From positions 1 to 64,000 of the forward strand of contig JASCPF010000004.1 of the NCBI GenBank assembly GCA_029959325.1: a stretch of DNA of 64,000 bases, read 5' to 3'. Below, one piece after another: positions 43,323 to 52,171 of the stretch (its first letter is position 1; every line of letters starts with the position of its first letter). This DNA is from Microbacteriaceae bacterium PS02068. GTDB taxonomy: Bacteria; Actinomycetota; Actinomycetes; Actinomycetales; Microbacteriaceae. The notes under the pieces are model-generated. The model was given only the letters and a program-made list of their open reading frames with translations. It did no database searches and was not told the DNA's origin. Position numbers and translations under genes: made by a program.

Positions 43323-44173
43323 CCCTCACACCCACCCGCACCCTTCTCGACGAAGCCCGCACGCGCGGGGCCGGGGTCGGCGCCTTCAACGTCATCCATC
43401 TCGAGACGGCCGAGGCGCTCGCTGCCGCCGCCGAGGCGACCGGTCGGGGCGTGATCCTGCAGCTCTCCGAGAACTGCGTGCGCTACCACGGTGGATTCGA
43501 TCCGATCGCGCGCGCGATGCTCGCCGTCGCCGAGAGGGCACGGGCACCGATCGCGGTGCATCTCGACCACGCCGAAGACCCCAAACTGGCGCTGCGCGCG
43601 ATCGACGCGGGCTTCGGATCGGTGATGTACGACGGCGCGACGCTTCCCTTTGCCGAGAACGTGGCGGCCACCCGCCGCGTCGTCGCGCACGCTGCCACGG
43701 TAGGCACGCTCGTCGAGGCCGAACTCGGCGAGATCGGCGGCAAAGACGGAGCACATGCGCCGGGCGTGCGCACCGATCCGACGGAGGCGGCGCGGTTCGT
43801 CGCAGACACAGGCGTCGACGCGCTCGCCGTCGCGGTCGGGTCGTCGCATGCGATGACCGAGCGCACCGCCGCGATCGATCTCGACCTCATTTCGCGGCTT
43901 CGAGAGGCCGTGCCGGTACCCCTGGTGCTGCACGGATCTTCGGGCGTCTCGGACGAGCTCATCGTCCGAGGCATCCACGCAGGGCTCACCAAGATCAACG
44001 TCTCCACCCACCTGAACGCGGGGTTCACCGGAGCGATCAGGGCATACTTGGATCAGAACCCGGCTGTCGTCGATTCGCGACGTTACATCACTGCCGGCCG
44101 TGAGGCCGTCGCCGCCGAGGCCGCCCGTCTCGTCGAGCTGTTCGCCTCACCCGCCTACGAGGAGGTCCGATGA
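43319..44173 (+). CDS. Class II ketose-bisphosphate aldolase
   Basis: Zinc-dependent aldolase of 284 residues. VGAFNVIHLETAEA, the zinc ligands in VHLDHAED, EAELGEIGGKDG, VAVGSSHAM and VLHGSSGVSDE, plus TKINVSTHLN for phosphate binding, are the GatY/KbaY/FbaA signatures. It would cleave tagatose-1,6-bisphosphate (or fructose-1,6-bisphosphate) to DHAP and glyceraldehyde-3-phosphate. The ATG overlaps the kinase stop (ATGA). Stereospecificity cannot be predicted from what I see. Confidence 0.88.
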   Translation: MTLTPTRTLLDEARTRGAGVGAFNVIHLETAEALAAAAEATGRGVILQLSENCVRYHGGFDPIARAMLAVAERARAPIAVHLDHAEDPKLALRAIDAGFGSVMYDGATLPFAENVAATRRVVAHAATVGTLVEAELGEIGGKDGAHAPGVRTDPTEAARFVADTGVDALAVAVGSSHAMTERTAAIDLDLISRLREAVPVPLVLHGSSGVSDELIVRGIHAGLTKINVSTHLNAGFTGAIRAYLDQNPAVVDSRRYITAGREAVAAEAARLVELFASPAYEEVR

Positions 44174-44955
44174 ACCGTGCCGATCGACTCAGCGCTGTGC
44201 TCGATCTGCTGGCCGACACGGGAAGCATCGACGTCGAGCAGATCGTCGAACGACTCGGCGTCTCACCGGCCACCGCGCGGCGGGACTTGGATGCCCTCGA
44301 CGAGCAGCAGCTCTTGACGCGCACGCGCGGCGGCGCGGTGGCGCACTCGATCGCCTACGACCTTCCGCTGCGGTACAAGAATCAGCAGAACCCCGACGCG
44401 AAGGCGGCGATCGCGCGCGCGGCGAGCGCGATGGTTCCTCGCGGGGCCGTCATCGGCCTCTGCGGCGGCACCACGGCAACAGCGATCGCCGATGCTCTCA
44501 TGTCGCGCCCCGACATCATGGAGCCTGCGCCCGATCCTGGCCTCACGGTCGTCACCAACGCGTTGAACATCGCCATGCAGCTCGCGGTGCGGCCGCAGAT
44601 CAAGACGGTCGTGATCGGCGGCGTCGTCCACGCCCGCTCGTACGAGCTGGTCGGCTCGTACGCCAGCGAGGTTCTGGGCAGCATCACACTGGACACGGCC
44701 TTCATCGGCGTCAACGGGATGGATGCCACGGTCGGCCCCACGTCTCACGACGAGCGTGAGGCAGCCATCAACGCGCTGATGGCCTCGCGCGCGACGCGCG
44801 CCGTGATCGTCACCGACTCTTCCAAGATCGACCGCCGCGCCTTCGCCGCGATCGGGTCGAGTCGCCTCTTCTCGACGATCATCACCGACGACGCCATCAC
44901 GAAGCAGCAGCGCGACCGCCTCGCCGACGCCGGCTACGACGTCGTCATCGCGTAG
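44170..44955 (+). CDS. DeoR family transcriptional regulator
   Basis: A 261-residue sugar-phosphate-sensing repressor. The N-terminal winged helix (MNRADRLSAVLDLLADTG, then VEQIVERLGVSPATARRDL) is followed by a DeoR C-terminal domain with RGAVIGLCGGTTATAIA, VVTNALNIA and FIGVNGMD, which bind a phosphorylated sugar. It ends the AgaS-type operon (ATGA overlap) and most likely controls it and the divergent importer through the inverted repeats at 40309-40473. Confidence 0.92.
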   Translation: MNRADRLSAVLDLLADTGSIDVEQIVERLGVSPATARRDLDALDEQQLLTRTRGGAVAHSIAYDLPLRYKNQQNPDAKAAIARAASAMVPRGAVIGLCGGTTATAIADALMSRPDIMEPAPDPGLTVVTNALNIAMQLAVRPQIKTVVIGGVVHARSYELVGSYASEVLGSITLDTAFIGVNGMDATVGPTSHDEREAAINALMASRATRAVIVTDSSKIDRRAFAAIGSSRLFSTIITDDAITKQQRDRLADAGYDVVIA

Positions 44956-44961
44956 GCACAT

Positions 44962-44988
44962 CGAGGCCTCGCGATAGCACCTAGGTGC
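44962..44988. repeat. Two adjacent perfect palindromes after the deoR gene
   Basis: CGAGGCCTCG (44962-44971) and GCACCTAGGTGC (44977-44988) lie 5 bp apart, just after the DeoR stop. They overlap the end of the minus-strand hydrolase relic. They may act as a weak bidirectional terminator or a protein-binding site. No T tract follows. Confidence 0.45.
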
Positions 44989-45289
44989 GAACGTGGTCTG
45001 CGTACGCCTTCTGCAGCCGCTCGTCGTCCAGCAGATGCCGGATGAAGAAGAAGGCCTGCCGGTAGTACTCGCTCGCGCGAAGACTGGCGTCGCGGGCGCT
45101 GACGACGTGTCCCACAGCTCGTTCGGTCGTCGCCGCGCGATCGACGGAGCGGGCGAGGCTGATCCACCCGTCGTACCAGCTGTCGGGATCCACCTTGGTG
45201 CCGATGCTGCGCGCGGCAGAGAACGCCTCGCCGAGGTCCGCGGACGAGGCGTAGCTTGCGGCGAGCGTGCGGGCGAACTGATCGTCGAA
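44981..45289 (-). pseudogene. N-terminal relic of an alpha/beta-hydrolase (dipeptidyl-aminopeptidase/dihydropseudooxynicotine-hydrolase-like)
   Basis: About 102 codons read like the N-terminal cap of this hydrolase group. Characteristic segments are VDPDSWYDGWISLARSVD, GHVVSARDASLRASEYYR and QAFFFIRHLLDD. The catalytic domain, with GxSxG, is absent because a TAG stops the frame at the palindromes. No start codon with a ribosome-binding site is found at its beginning. The fragment is probably what remains after a deletion that also brought the DeoR operon close. Expression is unlikely. Confidence 0.65.
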
Positions 45290-45347
45290 ACAGTCAGTTC
45301 CCGCGGGTCCCGGCGACGATGCCGTCGGGGGGCACCAAGGTGTAACT

Positions 45348-46466
45348 GTGGCGATGACGAATACGGGCGAGTCGGCGACGGATGCCACGGGCGGCGCGCT
45401 CCAGCCGCCGCTGCGCCGGTACCCGCTCCTGAGCGCGGGACCTTTCCGGTTCGGCTTCGTCACCACCCTGGGCGTGCTGCTCGCGCTGCTGCTCGGTGCG
45501 GCGATCGCCTCGCTGAGCACCGCTCTCACGCTGATCTTCGTCGCCTTCTTCATCTGCCTCGGCCTGTATCCGACGGTCCGCCGCCTCGAGGGTCGCGGGT
45601 TCTCGCGCACCGGCGCGGTGCTCACGGTGATCGGCGCGTTCATCCTGGTCGTCGCGCTGCTCCTCTGGCTGGTCGTCCCCATCGCGGTCGATCAGCTGGG
45701 CCAGCTCTTCCGCTACCTGCCGCAGGGCTTCGCCGACATCGAGAGCCAACCGTGGTTCCAGACGGTGAACGCCGCGTTCGGCGGTGCCCTGACCCCGTTC
45801 GTCGACGGGCTCACCGGCATCCTCACCGATCCGAACACCTGGCTGAACGTGGGTGGCGGCGCGCTCAAGATCGGCGCAGGCATCCTCAACGGCGCGTTCG
45901 GCACGCTGTTCGTGATCGCCCTCACGATCTACTTCGTCGCGGGGCTCGAGAGCATCAAGTCGAGCATGTATCAGCTCGTTCCGGCGAGCCGCCGGCCGCG
46001 CGTCATCGAACTCGGCGAGACCATCATGGACTCGGTCGGCAAGTACCTCGGCGGCATGGTGATCCTCGCCGCCATGAACGCCGTCTTCACGTTCATCCTG
46101 CTCTCGGTCGCGGGCGTCCCGTTCGCCCCCGTGCTCGCCGTGCTCGCGTTCCCGATCACGCTCATCCCGCTCGTCGGCAGCGTCATCAATCTCGTCGCCG
46201 TCACCGTCGTCGCCCTGTTCGCCGGGCCCTCGACAGCATTGGTCGTCGGTCTCGCGATGCTGGTCTATGTGCAGCTCGAGGCGTATGTCCTCACCCCCAG
46301 GATCGTCGGCAAGGCGATCAGCATCCCCGGATCGCTCGTCTTGATCGGCGCGATGATCGGCGCCACGCTGCTCGGGCTGCTCGGCGCGCTCATCGCGTGC
46401 CCGACGACGGCGTCGATCCTGCTCATCATCAAAAAGGTCGTCGTCCCCAAGCAGGCGGCCGCATAG
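45348..46466 (+). CDS. AI-2E family transporter (PerM-like membrane protein)
   Basis: A 372-residue integral membrane protein with about eight predicted helices in the AI-2E/PerM arrangement. Two N-terminal helices, an amphipathic cytoplasmic domain (QPWFQTVNAAFGG...) and a C-terminal helix cluster ending in LLGALIACPTTASILL, the conserved family signature. The family name reflects exporter roles reported for a few members. The actual substrate (autoinducer, ions, lipids) is unknown here. GTG start with AAGG 7 nt upstream. ATG two codons later is an alternative. Confidence 0.88.
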   Translation: MAMTNTGESATDATGGALQPPLRRYPLLSAGPFRFGFVTTLGVLLALLLGAAIASLSTALTLIFVAFFICLGLYPTVRRLEGRGFSRTGAVLTVIGAFILVVALLLWLVVPIAVDQLGQLFRYLPQGFADIESQPWFQTVNAAFGGALTPFVDGLTGILTDPNTWLNVGGGALKIGAGILNGAFGTLFVIALTIYFVAGLESIKSSMYQLVPASRRPRVIELGETIMDSVGKYLGGMVILAAMNAVFTFILLSVAGVPFAPVLAVLAFPITLIPLVGSVINLVAVTVVALFAGPSTALVVGLAMLVYVQLEAYVLTPRIVGKAISIPGSLVLIGAMIGATLLGLLGALIACPTTASILLIIKKVVVPKQAAA

Positions 46467-46506
46467 CGCGCCATCTTCGCGTTCGGGTCTTACGCGATCT
46501 TATATT

Positions 46507-46521
46507 GCTAGATAAGCTAGC
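46507..46521. promoter_or_regulatory. Operator-like inverted repeat before the MFS gene
   Basis: GCTAG-ATAAG-CTAGC, perfect 5-bp arms, 5 bp before the MFS start codon. A TATATT box at 46501-46506 directly precedes it. Such sites usually bind a TetR- or MarR-type repressor, but no regulator gene is adjacent. Confidence 0.5.
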
Positions 46522-46526
46522 GATTC

Positions 46527-48158
46527 ATGAGGGATCGTTCTTCTCGCCGCTGGTTCGGCCTGGTCTTCATCAGCCTCGCCGTCGCGCTCATCATCGTCGA
46601 CTCGACGATCGTCAACGTCGCCGTGCCCGCGATCGTCACAGACCTCGGCATCTCGTCGACCGAGGTGCAGTGGGTGCAAGAGGCCTACACGCTCGTGTTC
46701 GCCTCGCTGCTGCTGCTGTTCGGCAGCCTGGGCGACCGGTTCGGGCGCCGCCGCATGCTGCTGATCGGTGTGTCGATCTTCGCGGCATCCTCGGTGCTCG
46801 CCTCTCTTGCTCCCACCGGCGCACTGCTGATCGCGGCGCGGCTCGTGCAGGGCGTCGGCGGCGCCATGATGCTGCCGACCACGCTGTCGCTCCTCAACGC
46901 GACGTTCCGCGGCCGCGAGCGCGGCATCGCCTTCGCGGTGTGGGGTTCGACGATCGGCGGAATGGCTGCGGTCGGCCCGCTGCTGGGCGGCTGGCTGACG
47001 ACGGCCTTCTCGTGGCGCTGGGCCTTCGGCATCAACGTGCCGCTCGGGATCATCATCATCATCGGTGTGCTGTGGGCGGTGAACGAATCGCGCGAAGACG
47101 GCTACGGCTCGGTCGACGTCGTCGCCGCCGCCCTCTCAGTGCTCGTGTTCGGGCCCCTCGTGTTCGGCCTGATCGAGGGCCGCACGTACGGATGGTGGAC
47201 GGTGGATGCCACACCACGCGTCGGCGATTTCACGTGGCCATGGACCCTGTCGCCCGTGCCGATCGCCTTCGCGATCAGCGGGGTCGCCCTCGTGCTGTTC
47301 CTGCTCTGGACCCGCCACCGCACCCGCTCGGGCCGCTCGTCGCTGCTCGATCTGAGCCTCTTCCGCATCGGCACTTTCCAGCGGGGCAACGTCGCGGCGC
47401 TCGTGATCGCCCTCGGCGAGTTCGGCCTCATTCTCGCGCTCCCGCTGTGGCTGCAGTTCGTGCTCGGCTTCGACGCGCTGCAGACGGGGCTGATCCTGCT
47501 CGCCCTCGCGGGCGGCTCGTTCGCCGCGAGCGGCGCGGCAGCTGGCCTCAGCGGGAGGGTCGCGCCCGTCGTCGTGGTGCGCGCGGGCATCGCCGCCGAG
47601 ATCATCGGCGTCACGGCCGTTGCCCTGGTGATCGCGCCGGATGCCGCGTGGGGCTGGCTGCTGCCGGGCCTGTTCGTCTACGGCGTCGGCGTCGGGCTCG
47701 CGACGGCGCAGCTGACGGGCGTGATCTTGCAGGACGTCCCGGTGCAGAAGTCCGGCCAGGGCGCCGGCACGCAGTCGACGGCGCGCCAGGTCGGGTCGGC
47801 ACTCGGCATCGCGATCCTCGGCACCGTGCTGTTCACCACGACGGCGGGCGCCCTCGGCACGATGCTCGATGACCGTGGCATCCCTGCCGCGCAGCGCGAT
47901 CAGGTCGTGTCGGCGGTCGTCGACAGCGCGGGCGGAGCGATCGCCGGGCTCGACGCCGACCCGGCGACGACCGAGATCGCGCAGGATGCCCGCACCGCCT
48001 TCTCCGACGGCACGCGATGGGCGGCGCTGACCGCGGCCGGCTTCCTCGTCGTGGGGCTCGTCTCGACGATCGGGCTCGGCTCGTCGCGCTCCGGGCGGCG
48101 CGTTGAGCCGGGATCGGATGCCTCCGACAAGAGCTCCGCGCCGCTCGCCGCGGAGTGA
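46527..48158 (+). CDS. MFS transporter, DHA2 drug:H+ antiporter family (14 TM)
   Basis: A 543-residue efflux pump of the EmrB/QacA type. Predicted 14 helices, with the antiporter motif A GDRFGRRRML, motif D1 DSTIVNVAVPAI in helix 1 and motif C GPLLGGWL. An extended extracellular loop carrying GIPAAQRDQVVSAVVDSAGG precedes the last helix, as usual for DHA2 proteins. Substrates would be lipophilic drugs or metabolites. Monocistronic, with an inverted repeat at the promoter. Confidence 0.93.
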   Translation: MRDRSSRRWFGLVFISLAVALIIVDSTIVNVAVPAIVTDLGISSTEVQWVQEAYTLVFASLLLLFGSLGDRFGRRRMLLIGVSIFAASSVLASLAPTGALLIAARLVQGVGGAMMLPTTLSLLNATFRGRERGIAFAVWGSTIGGMAAVGPLLGGWLTTAFSWRWAFGINVPLGIIIIIGVLWAVNESREDGYGSVDVVAAALSVLVFGPLVFGLIEGRTYGWWTVDATPRVGDFTWPWTLSPVPIAFAISGVALVLFLLWTRHRTRSGRSSLLDLSLFRIGTFQRGNVAALVIALGEFGLILALPLWLQFVLGFDALQTGLILLALAGGSFAASGAAAGLSGRVAPVVVVRAGIAAEIIGVTAVALVIAPDAAWGWLLPGLFVYGVGVGLATAQLTGVILQDVPVQKSGQGAGTQSTARQVGSALGIAILGTVLFTTTAGALGTMLDDRGIPAAQRDQVVSAVVDSAGGAIAGLDADPATTEIAQDARTAFSDGTRWAALTAAGFLVVGLVSTIGLGSSRSGRRVEPGSDASDKSSAPLAAE

Positions 48159-48169
48159 GCCGGGCTGAC

Positions 48170-48790
48170 TCAGTCGGCCGCCCAGAGCGCCTCGGCATCG
48201 AGGGTCAGGTCGATCACCTCTCGCAGCAGCGCACCGGTCGTGGTCGATCGCAGCAGGGTGTAGCGGTCGTACTCGCCGAGCGGCGCGATCGCGGCGAGCT
48301 GCCACGCCGCGGCCAGCGGATCGTCAGAGAGCTCGGTGTCGGCATCCCACCGCGGTTCGATAGGGCCGGCGACATCGCGCGCGGCAGCGCGGGCGATGAC
48401 CCGGCGGACGATCGCCTCGGCCTCGTCGCGCAGCGGACTGAGGGCGTCAGACCATTCCAGCGGCGGCAGCGTGGTGAGTTCGGCGCGGGGGTGCGGATCG
48501 TCGTCAAGCCACCGCTCCACCGTGAAGCGCTCGGTGCCCACGCCCACGATGTGCAGATCGTCGGCGCCCGCGGCGACGCTCACCAGTCGCGCCAGCGTGC
48601 CGACCGATGAGCGTTGATCGCCGCCGCCCGCCTCGTGACCACGTTCGATGAGCACGACGCCGAACTGCGGGTCGTCCTCGTCGAGCAGCCGCCCGATCAT
48701 CGTCAGATAGCGCGGCTCGAAGATCCGCAGCGGCAGCGGCGTGTGCGGGAACAGCACGGACCCGAGCGGGAACATCGGTCTCACGGTCAT
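48170..48790 (-). CDS. LON peptidase substrate-binding-domain protein
   Basis: A 206-residue stand-alone LON N-terminal (LAN) domain. PMFPLGSVLFPHTPLPLRIFEPRY is the diagnostic opening (quoted in part), followed by FGVVLIERG and helical segments ending DLTLDAEALWAAD. No AAA or protease domain is present. In actinobacteria such single-domain proteins are common. A role in substrate recognition or a nucleic-acid-linked process has been proposed but is not established. It converges on the MFS gene and diverges from the DUF427 gene. Confidence 0.9.
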   Translation of the reverse strand: MTVRPMFPLGSVLFPHTPLPLRIFEPRYLTMIGRLLDEDDPQFGVVLIERGHEAGGGDQRSSVGTLARLVSVAAGADDLHIVGVGTERFTVERWLDDDPHPRAELTTLPPLEWSDALSPLRDEAEAIVRRVIARAAARDVAGPIEPRWDADTELSDDPLAAAWQLAAIAPLGEYDRYTLLRSTTTGALLREVIDLTLDAEALWAAD

Positions 48791-48814
48791 CGCTCAAGTG
48801 AAGCACCGTCGACG

Positions 48815-48820
48815 TACAGT
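48815..48820 (+). promoter_or_regulatory. -10 box of leaderless DUF427 promoter
   Basis: TACAGT ends 6 nt before the ATG at 48827. No Shine-Dalgarno is visible. Confidence 0.55.
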
Positions 48821-48826
48821 GAACAG

Positions 48827-49324
48827 ATGCCCCGACCTCGTCCCCTCACCCCCGCGCCCGGCCAGGAGTCGGTGTGGGACTACCCGCGCCCGCCGCGCGT
48901 CGAACCCGTCCCCGCGCGCGTCACGATCCGCCTCGGCGGCGAGCTGATCGCCGACACGCGTTCTGCCGTGCGGGTGCTCGAGACGAGCCACCCGCCCGTG
49001 TACTACCTGCCCCTGGCCGACTTCGTCCCGGGCGCGCTCGTCGCCGGATCGGGCTCGTCGTTCTGCGAGTTCAAAGGCGCCGCGCGCTACCTCGACGTGC
49101 ACGGCGGCGACGTGGTTCGCCCCGGCGCTGCGTGGAACTACCCCGAGCCCTGGGCGGGCTTCACCGAGCTGACCGACCGTGTCGCCGTCTACGCCCAGCA
49201 GATGGACGAGTGCACGGTCGACGGCGAGGTCGTCACGCCCCAGCCGGGCGGCTTCTACGGCGGCTGGATCACGCACGACATCGTCGGTCCCTTCAAGGGC
49301 GCGCCGGGGTCGATGGGCTGGTAG
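48827..49324 (+). CDS. DUF427 domain protein
   Basis: A 165-residue single-domain protein with the DUF427 pattern. It runs RVTIRLGGELIADTRSAVRV, then ETSHPPVYYLPLADF, CEFKGAARYLDV with a conserved Cys/Lys, AAWNYPEP and late DECTVDGE with GGFYGGWIT. Family members are small beta-tent-fold proteins of unknown biochemical role. It is divergent from the LON-domain gene and has a leaderless-type promoter. Confidence 0.9.
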   Translation: MPRPRPLTPAPGQESVWDYPRPPRVEPVPARVTIRLGGELIADTRSAVRVLETSHPPVYYLPLADFVPGALVAGSGSSFCEFKGAARYLDVHGGDVVRPGAAWNYPEPWAGFTELTDRVAVYAQQMDECTVDGEVVTPQPGGFYGGWITHDIVGPFKGAPGSMGW

Positions 49325-49359
49325 CGCGCGCGGGGTTCAGGACTATTCCGAACGCACCC

Positions 49360-51867
49360 TCAGGTGAGCCATCTCAGCCGACGGGCGACAAGGGGAGTAG
49401 GGCCGAGCTCGCGTGCGGCTTGAAGAAGCTCGCCGGCCAGCCCGGCGTCGCCGGTATGGGCGGCGATGTCTGCGCTCACGATCAACCCCAGAGCTCGAGC
49501 GTTCAGCGACGCCACGTCGGCCATCGCCGCCAGAAGGTCTTCGGCCTCGGCGACACGGCCATCGCGGAGCACGACGCGAGCCAGCAGCACGCGGCCGTAC
49601 GCGGCGATGGTCGGGAAGCCGTGCACGTGCGCGAGATTCAGTCCATCGCGCGCAAGACGCTCGGCGGTGACGTCGTCGCCATCCCGCAGGCACACCGCCG
49701 CGTGCGCCAGTCGAGCCCAGGCTCGGGGGCCCGGCCGCGCCGATGCCTCGAGCGCGGCGTCGGCGTCGGCCGTCGCGACCGCCGACCGCCCCGCCGCGAC
49801 ATTCCCTCGCAGTGCGTCCGCGAGACCCGCCCATCCTGAGCAGCTGGCCGCCATCGCGGGGTGCCCGATCGCCATGGCCTCCGCGCTTGCCCGGGCGAGC
49901 GTGGTGCGCGCGTCGTCGAGCCGGTCGAGCCAGACGAACGTGATCCCGAGCTGGATCAGGGTCGGGACGCGCGAGAGCGGGGGGTCGGCCGCCCATTCCT
50001 CGCTCACCAGCGGCTCGAGGATGCTGACGGCCTGCTCCGCCCGCCCCATCTCGATGAGCATTTCGGCCTGCTCCTGCGCGATCCAGTGCATCGCGTGGCG
50101 ATTGCCCGCCTGCTGCGCGGCGGGCAGGGCGATCTCGCACAGTTCCACGCAGCGTCTGCTGTCCCCGCGGCGGTCGGCGACCGTCGCCAGCAGCGCGAGG
50201 GTCCAGTAGTGCCCGGGCCCCGGGCGCGCCGCGCTCACTTGCGCCGTGAGGATGGCTTCCGCCTCGTCGAGCCGACCGGTCGCGATGAGACCCTCGGCCA
50301 TGCGCATTTCGGCGACGCGACGTTCGTCGCCGGACGCGAGACGACGCGCGTGCTCGTTGATGAGCACGATGTCTCCCCACCGGCCCGTCGTCTGCAGCCA
50401 GGGGTAGAGCGTCCGAGCGGAGTCGACGAACTCGTCGGCCAGACCCAGGTCTGCGTAGAGGAGAGCCGTCGTCACGTGTACGTCCGCCTCGTCGTCGAAG
50501 CGCGCGACGCTCTCGGGATCCAACTCGATGTCGTGGACGTGAGCGCGCAGCTCGTGCCCCAAGCGCACCGCCGCGGAGCGACGTGCCGAGAGGGGGATGT
50601 CGGTGAGGGCCCGCTGCGACGCGAGCGCACGCACCGCCCCGTTGAGCTCGATCCCGCCGTCCGGTGCGCGTGAGATGAAGTGCGCTCGCAGGATCGTGTC
50701 GATCGCGGCATCCATATCGGCGGTGGTGTCCTGCAGGTATATCGCCGCCTCCGGCGTGCGCAGGCGCCCCGGGTGTCGCGCGAGCAGCTCGAGTGCCCGA
50801 CGCGGCGCAGCGGGCAGCTGGTCGTACGCGGCAAGAAGGGCGGGGGCGAGGCCCGCGGGCGACGAGGCCTCGAGCCGCGCGACGTGGTCCTCGAGCGACC
50901 AGCCCTCCTGACTCAAGATCTGGCCCGCCAGCAGCGCGATGCTGAGCGCGAGCCCGCCCGACAGCTCGACGAGGCGGGCGACGGTGTCGTCGGGCTCGTC
51001 GCCCGTCTCGATCAGTGTCTTCAGAAGTCGGCCCGCGCGCGCGGGGTCCAGAGGATGGATGACATGCACGGCCGCGATCTCGGAGTCATCGAGCGCGTGA
51101 CGCGAGGTCGCGACGACGATGGCGCCGTCGGGCAGTGCACTGGTGACGACGGCGAGCGCATCGAGCGTCCCGACGTCGTCCAAGAGCAGCACGAGCTGAC
51201 CGGTGTCGTTCTGGGCGGTGTCGCGGGCGCGCAGGACCTTCTGGGCGATGTCGGCCGGGTCGGCGACCTTGCCGTCGCTCTCCGAGTGCGAGGTCATGCT
51301 CGCGTGGACGATGATCATCTCGCCGATCCGCCGCGAGACCTCGGCGACGACGGCCTGCGCGAGGGTGCTCTTGCCGACGCCCGGCAATCCGCTGATGACG
51401 GTGGCGGGTGCCCCGCCGCGTTCGCGACGTTCCAGGAGCTCGGTGACGATCTCGTGGAGTTCTCGGTCATGCGCCGGCGCCGTGCCGGGGTCGGCCGGGT
51501 CATCGGCATCCCGGACCAGCCGCACGTCGCCGCGCGCCGCCGAGACACGCCCCGTGCGCTCCTGAGCGCGGCGTCGCAACGCGGCGGCGTGCGCGCGTCG
51601 CCATGCCGGGACATCCTCCGCGCGCCCCAGCACGGTCACGATGTCCGCGACCAGTTCGATGTCCATCCGTGAGCGACCGGTGCGGAACACGTCGTAGACG
51701 GTGACGCGCCCGGGCGGAATGGTGCGCACGCCACGTCGCACGCGAACCTCGCCGACCCGTCGGGCGATCTCGGAGTAGGACGGACTGCCCACCTGAAGGC
51801 GCAGTTCGGTCAACCGCTCGGAGAGGTCATCGAGCGTGCGGGCTTCTCCGACGACCGGGATCGACAC
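49360..51867 (-). CDS. XRE-type HTH, STAND ATPase and TPR regulator-like protein
   Basis: An 835-residue signal-transduction ATPase. The N-terminus (about 1-110) resembles an XRE-like helix-turn-helix of the kind heading actinobacterial STAND proteins (LTELRLQVGSPSYSEIARRV). The NTPase follows with Walker A GLPGVGKST (about 159-167), Walker B LVLLLDDVG (about 224) and an NB-ARC-like GLALSIALLAG motif. The C-terminal 400 residues are TPR-like helical repeats. STAND proteins switch on ATP binding after ligand detection. In this class the output may be transcription or defence. Partners are not identifiable. A TAGGCT box lies 12 nt before the start on the minus strand. Confidence 0.85.
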   Translation of the reverse strand: MSIPVVGEARTLDDLSERLTELRLQVGSPSYSEIARRVGEVRVRRGVRTIPPGRVTVYDVFRTGRSRMDIELVADIVTVLGRAEDVPAWRRAHAAALRRRAQERTGRVSAARGDVRLVRDADDPADPGTAPAHDRELHEIVTELLERRERGGAPATVISGLPGVGKSTLAQAVVAEVSRRIGEMIIVHASMTSHSESDGKVADPADIAQKVLRARDTAQNDTGQLVLLLDDVGTLDALAVVTSALPDGAIVVATSRHALDDSEIAAVHVIHPLDPARAGRLLKTLIETGDEPDDTVARLVELSGGLALSIALLAGQILSQEGWSLEDHVARLEASSPAGLAPALLAAYDQLPAAPRRALELLARHPGRLRTPEAAIYLQDTTADMDAAIDTILRAHFISRAPDGGIELNGAVRALASQRALTDIPLSARRSAAVRLGHELRAHVHDIELDPESVARFDDEADVHVTTALLYADLGLADEFVDSARTLYPWLQTTGRWGDIVLINEHARRLASGDERRVAEMRMAEGLIATGRLDEAEAILTAQVSAARPGPGHYWTLALLATVADRRGDSRRCVELCEIALPAAQQAGNRHAMHWIAQEQAEMLIEMGRAEQAVSILEPLVSEEWAADPPLSRVPTLIQLGITFVWLDRLDDARTTLARASAEAMAIGHPAMAASCSGWAGLADALRGNVAAGRSAVATADADAALEASARPGPRAWARLAHAAVCLRDGDDVTAERLARDGLNLAHVHGFPTIAAYGRVLLARVVLRDGRVAEAEDLLAAMADVASLNARALGLIVSADIAAHTGDAGLAGELLQAARELGPTPLVARRLRWLT

Positions 51868-52171
51868 GGATCAAGCCTAGACCGCAGGGAGAGTGCACGC
51901 GCGGTTGGTGCGACGCGGCTCGCGCGGCAAGAGAGCTGGTCGCGCGCGACGGCGAGGGGGGCGGGGCCCTGGAGGCGACGTTGGGGACGTCCCCCAAGGC
52001 CCCGCGCGCCGACGTCGAGCGTTGCGTCGCGCGCTTGGGGGAAGCGCCGCGAGCCGCTCGGGAAGTCGTCTGCGTCGGATTCATTCTGCGACGTCGGCCC
52101 ACGACGCCGCCATGTTCCCGAATGAGCCCGAACGGGCTGTGGGGCCGGTCGGCCGCTCATGCCCCGTTCCG
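51868..52171. other. Gene-free stretch upstream of the STAND gene
   Basis: No credible gene is found in any frame. It contains one short hairpin, TTGGGG-ACGTC-CCCCAA (51981-51997), and the probable promoter of the minus-strand STAND gene at its left end. Confidence 0.4.

Noticed and set aside
44993..47872. A 959-codon plus-strand open frame spanning two membrane protein genes
   Set aside because: Another frame of the AI-2E and MFS genes. It is Arg/His/Pro-rich and lacks transmembrane patterns, while the chosen frames show them.
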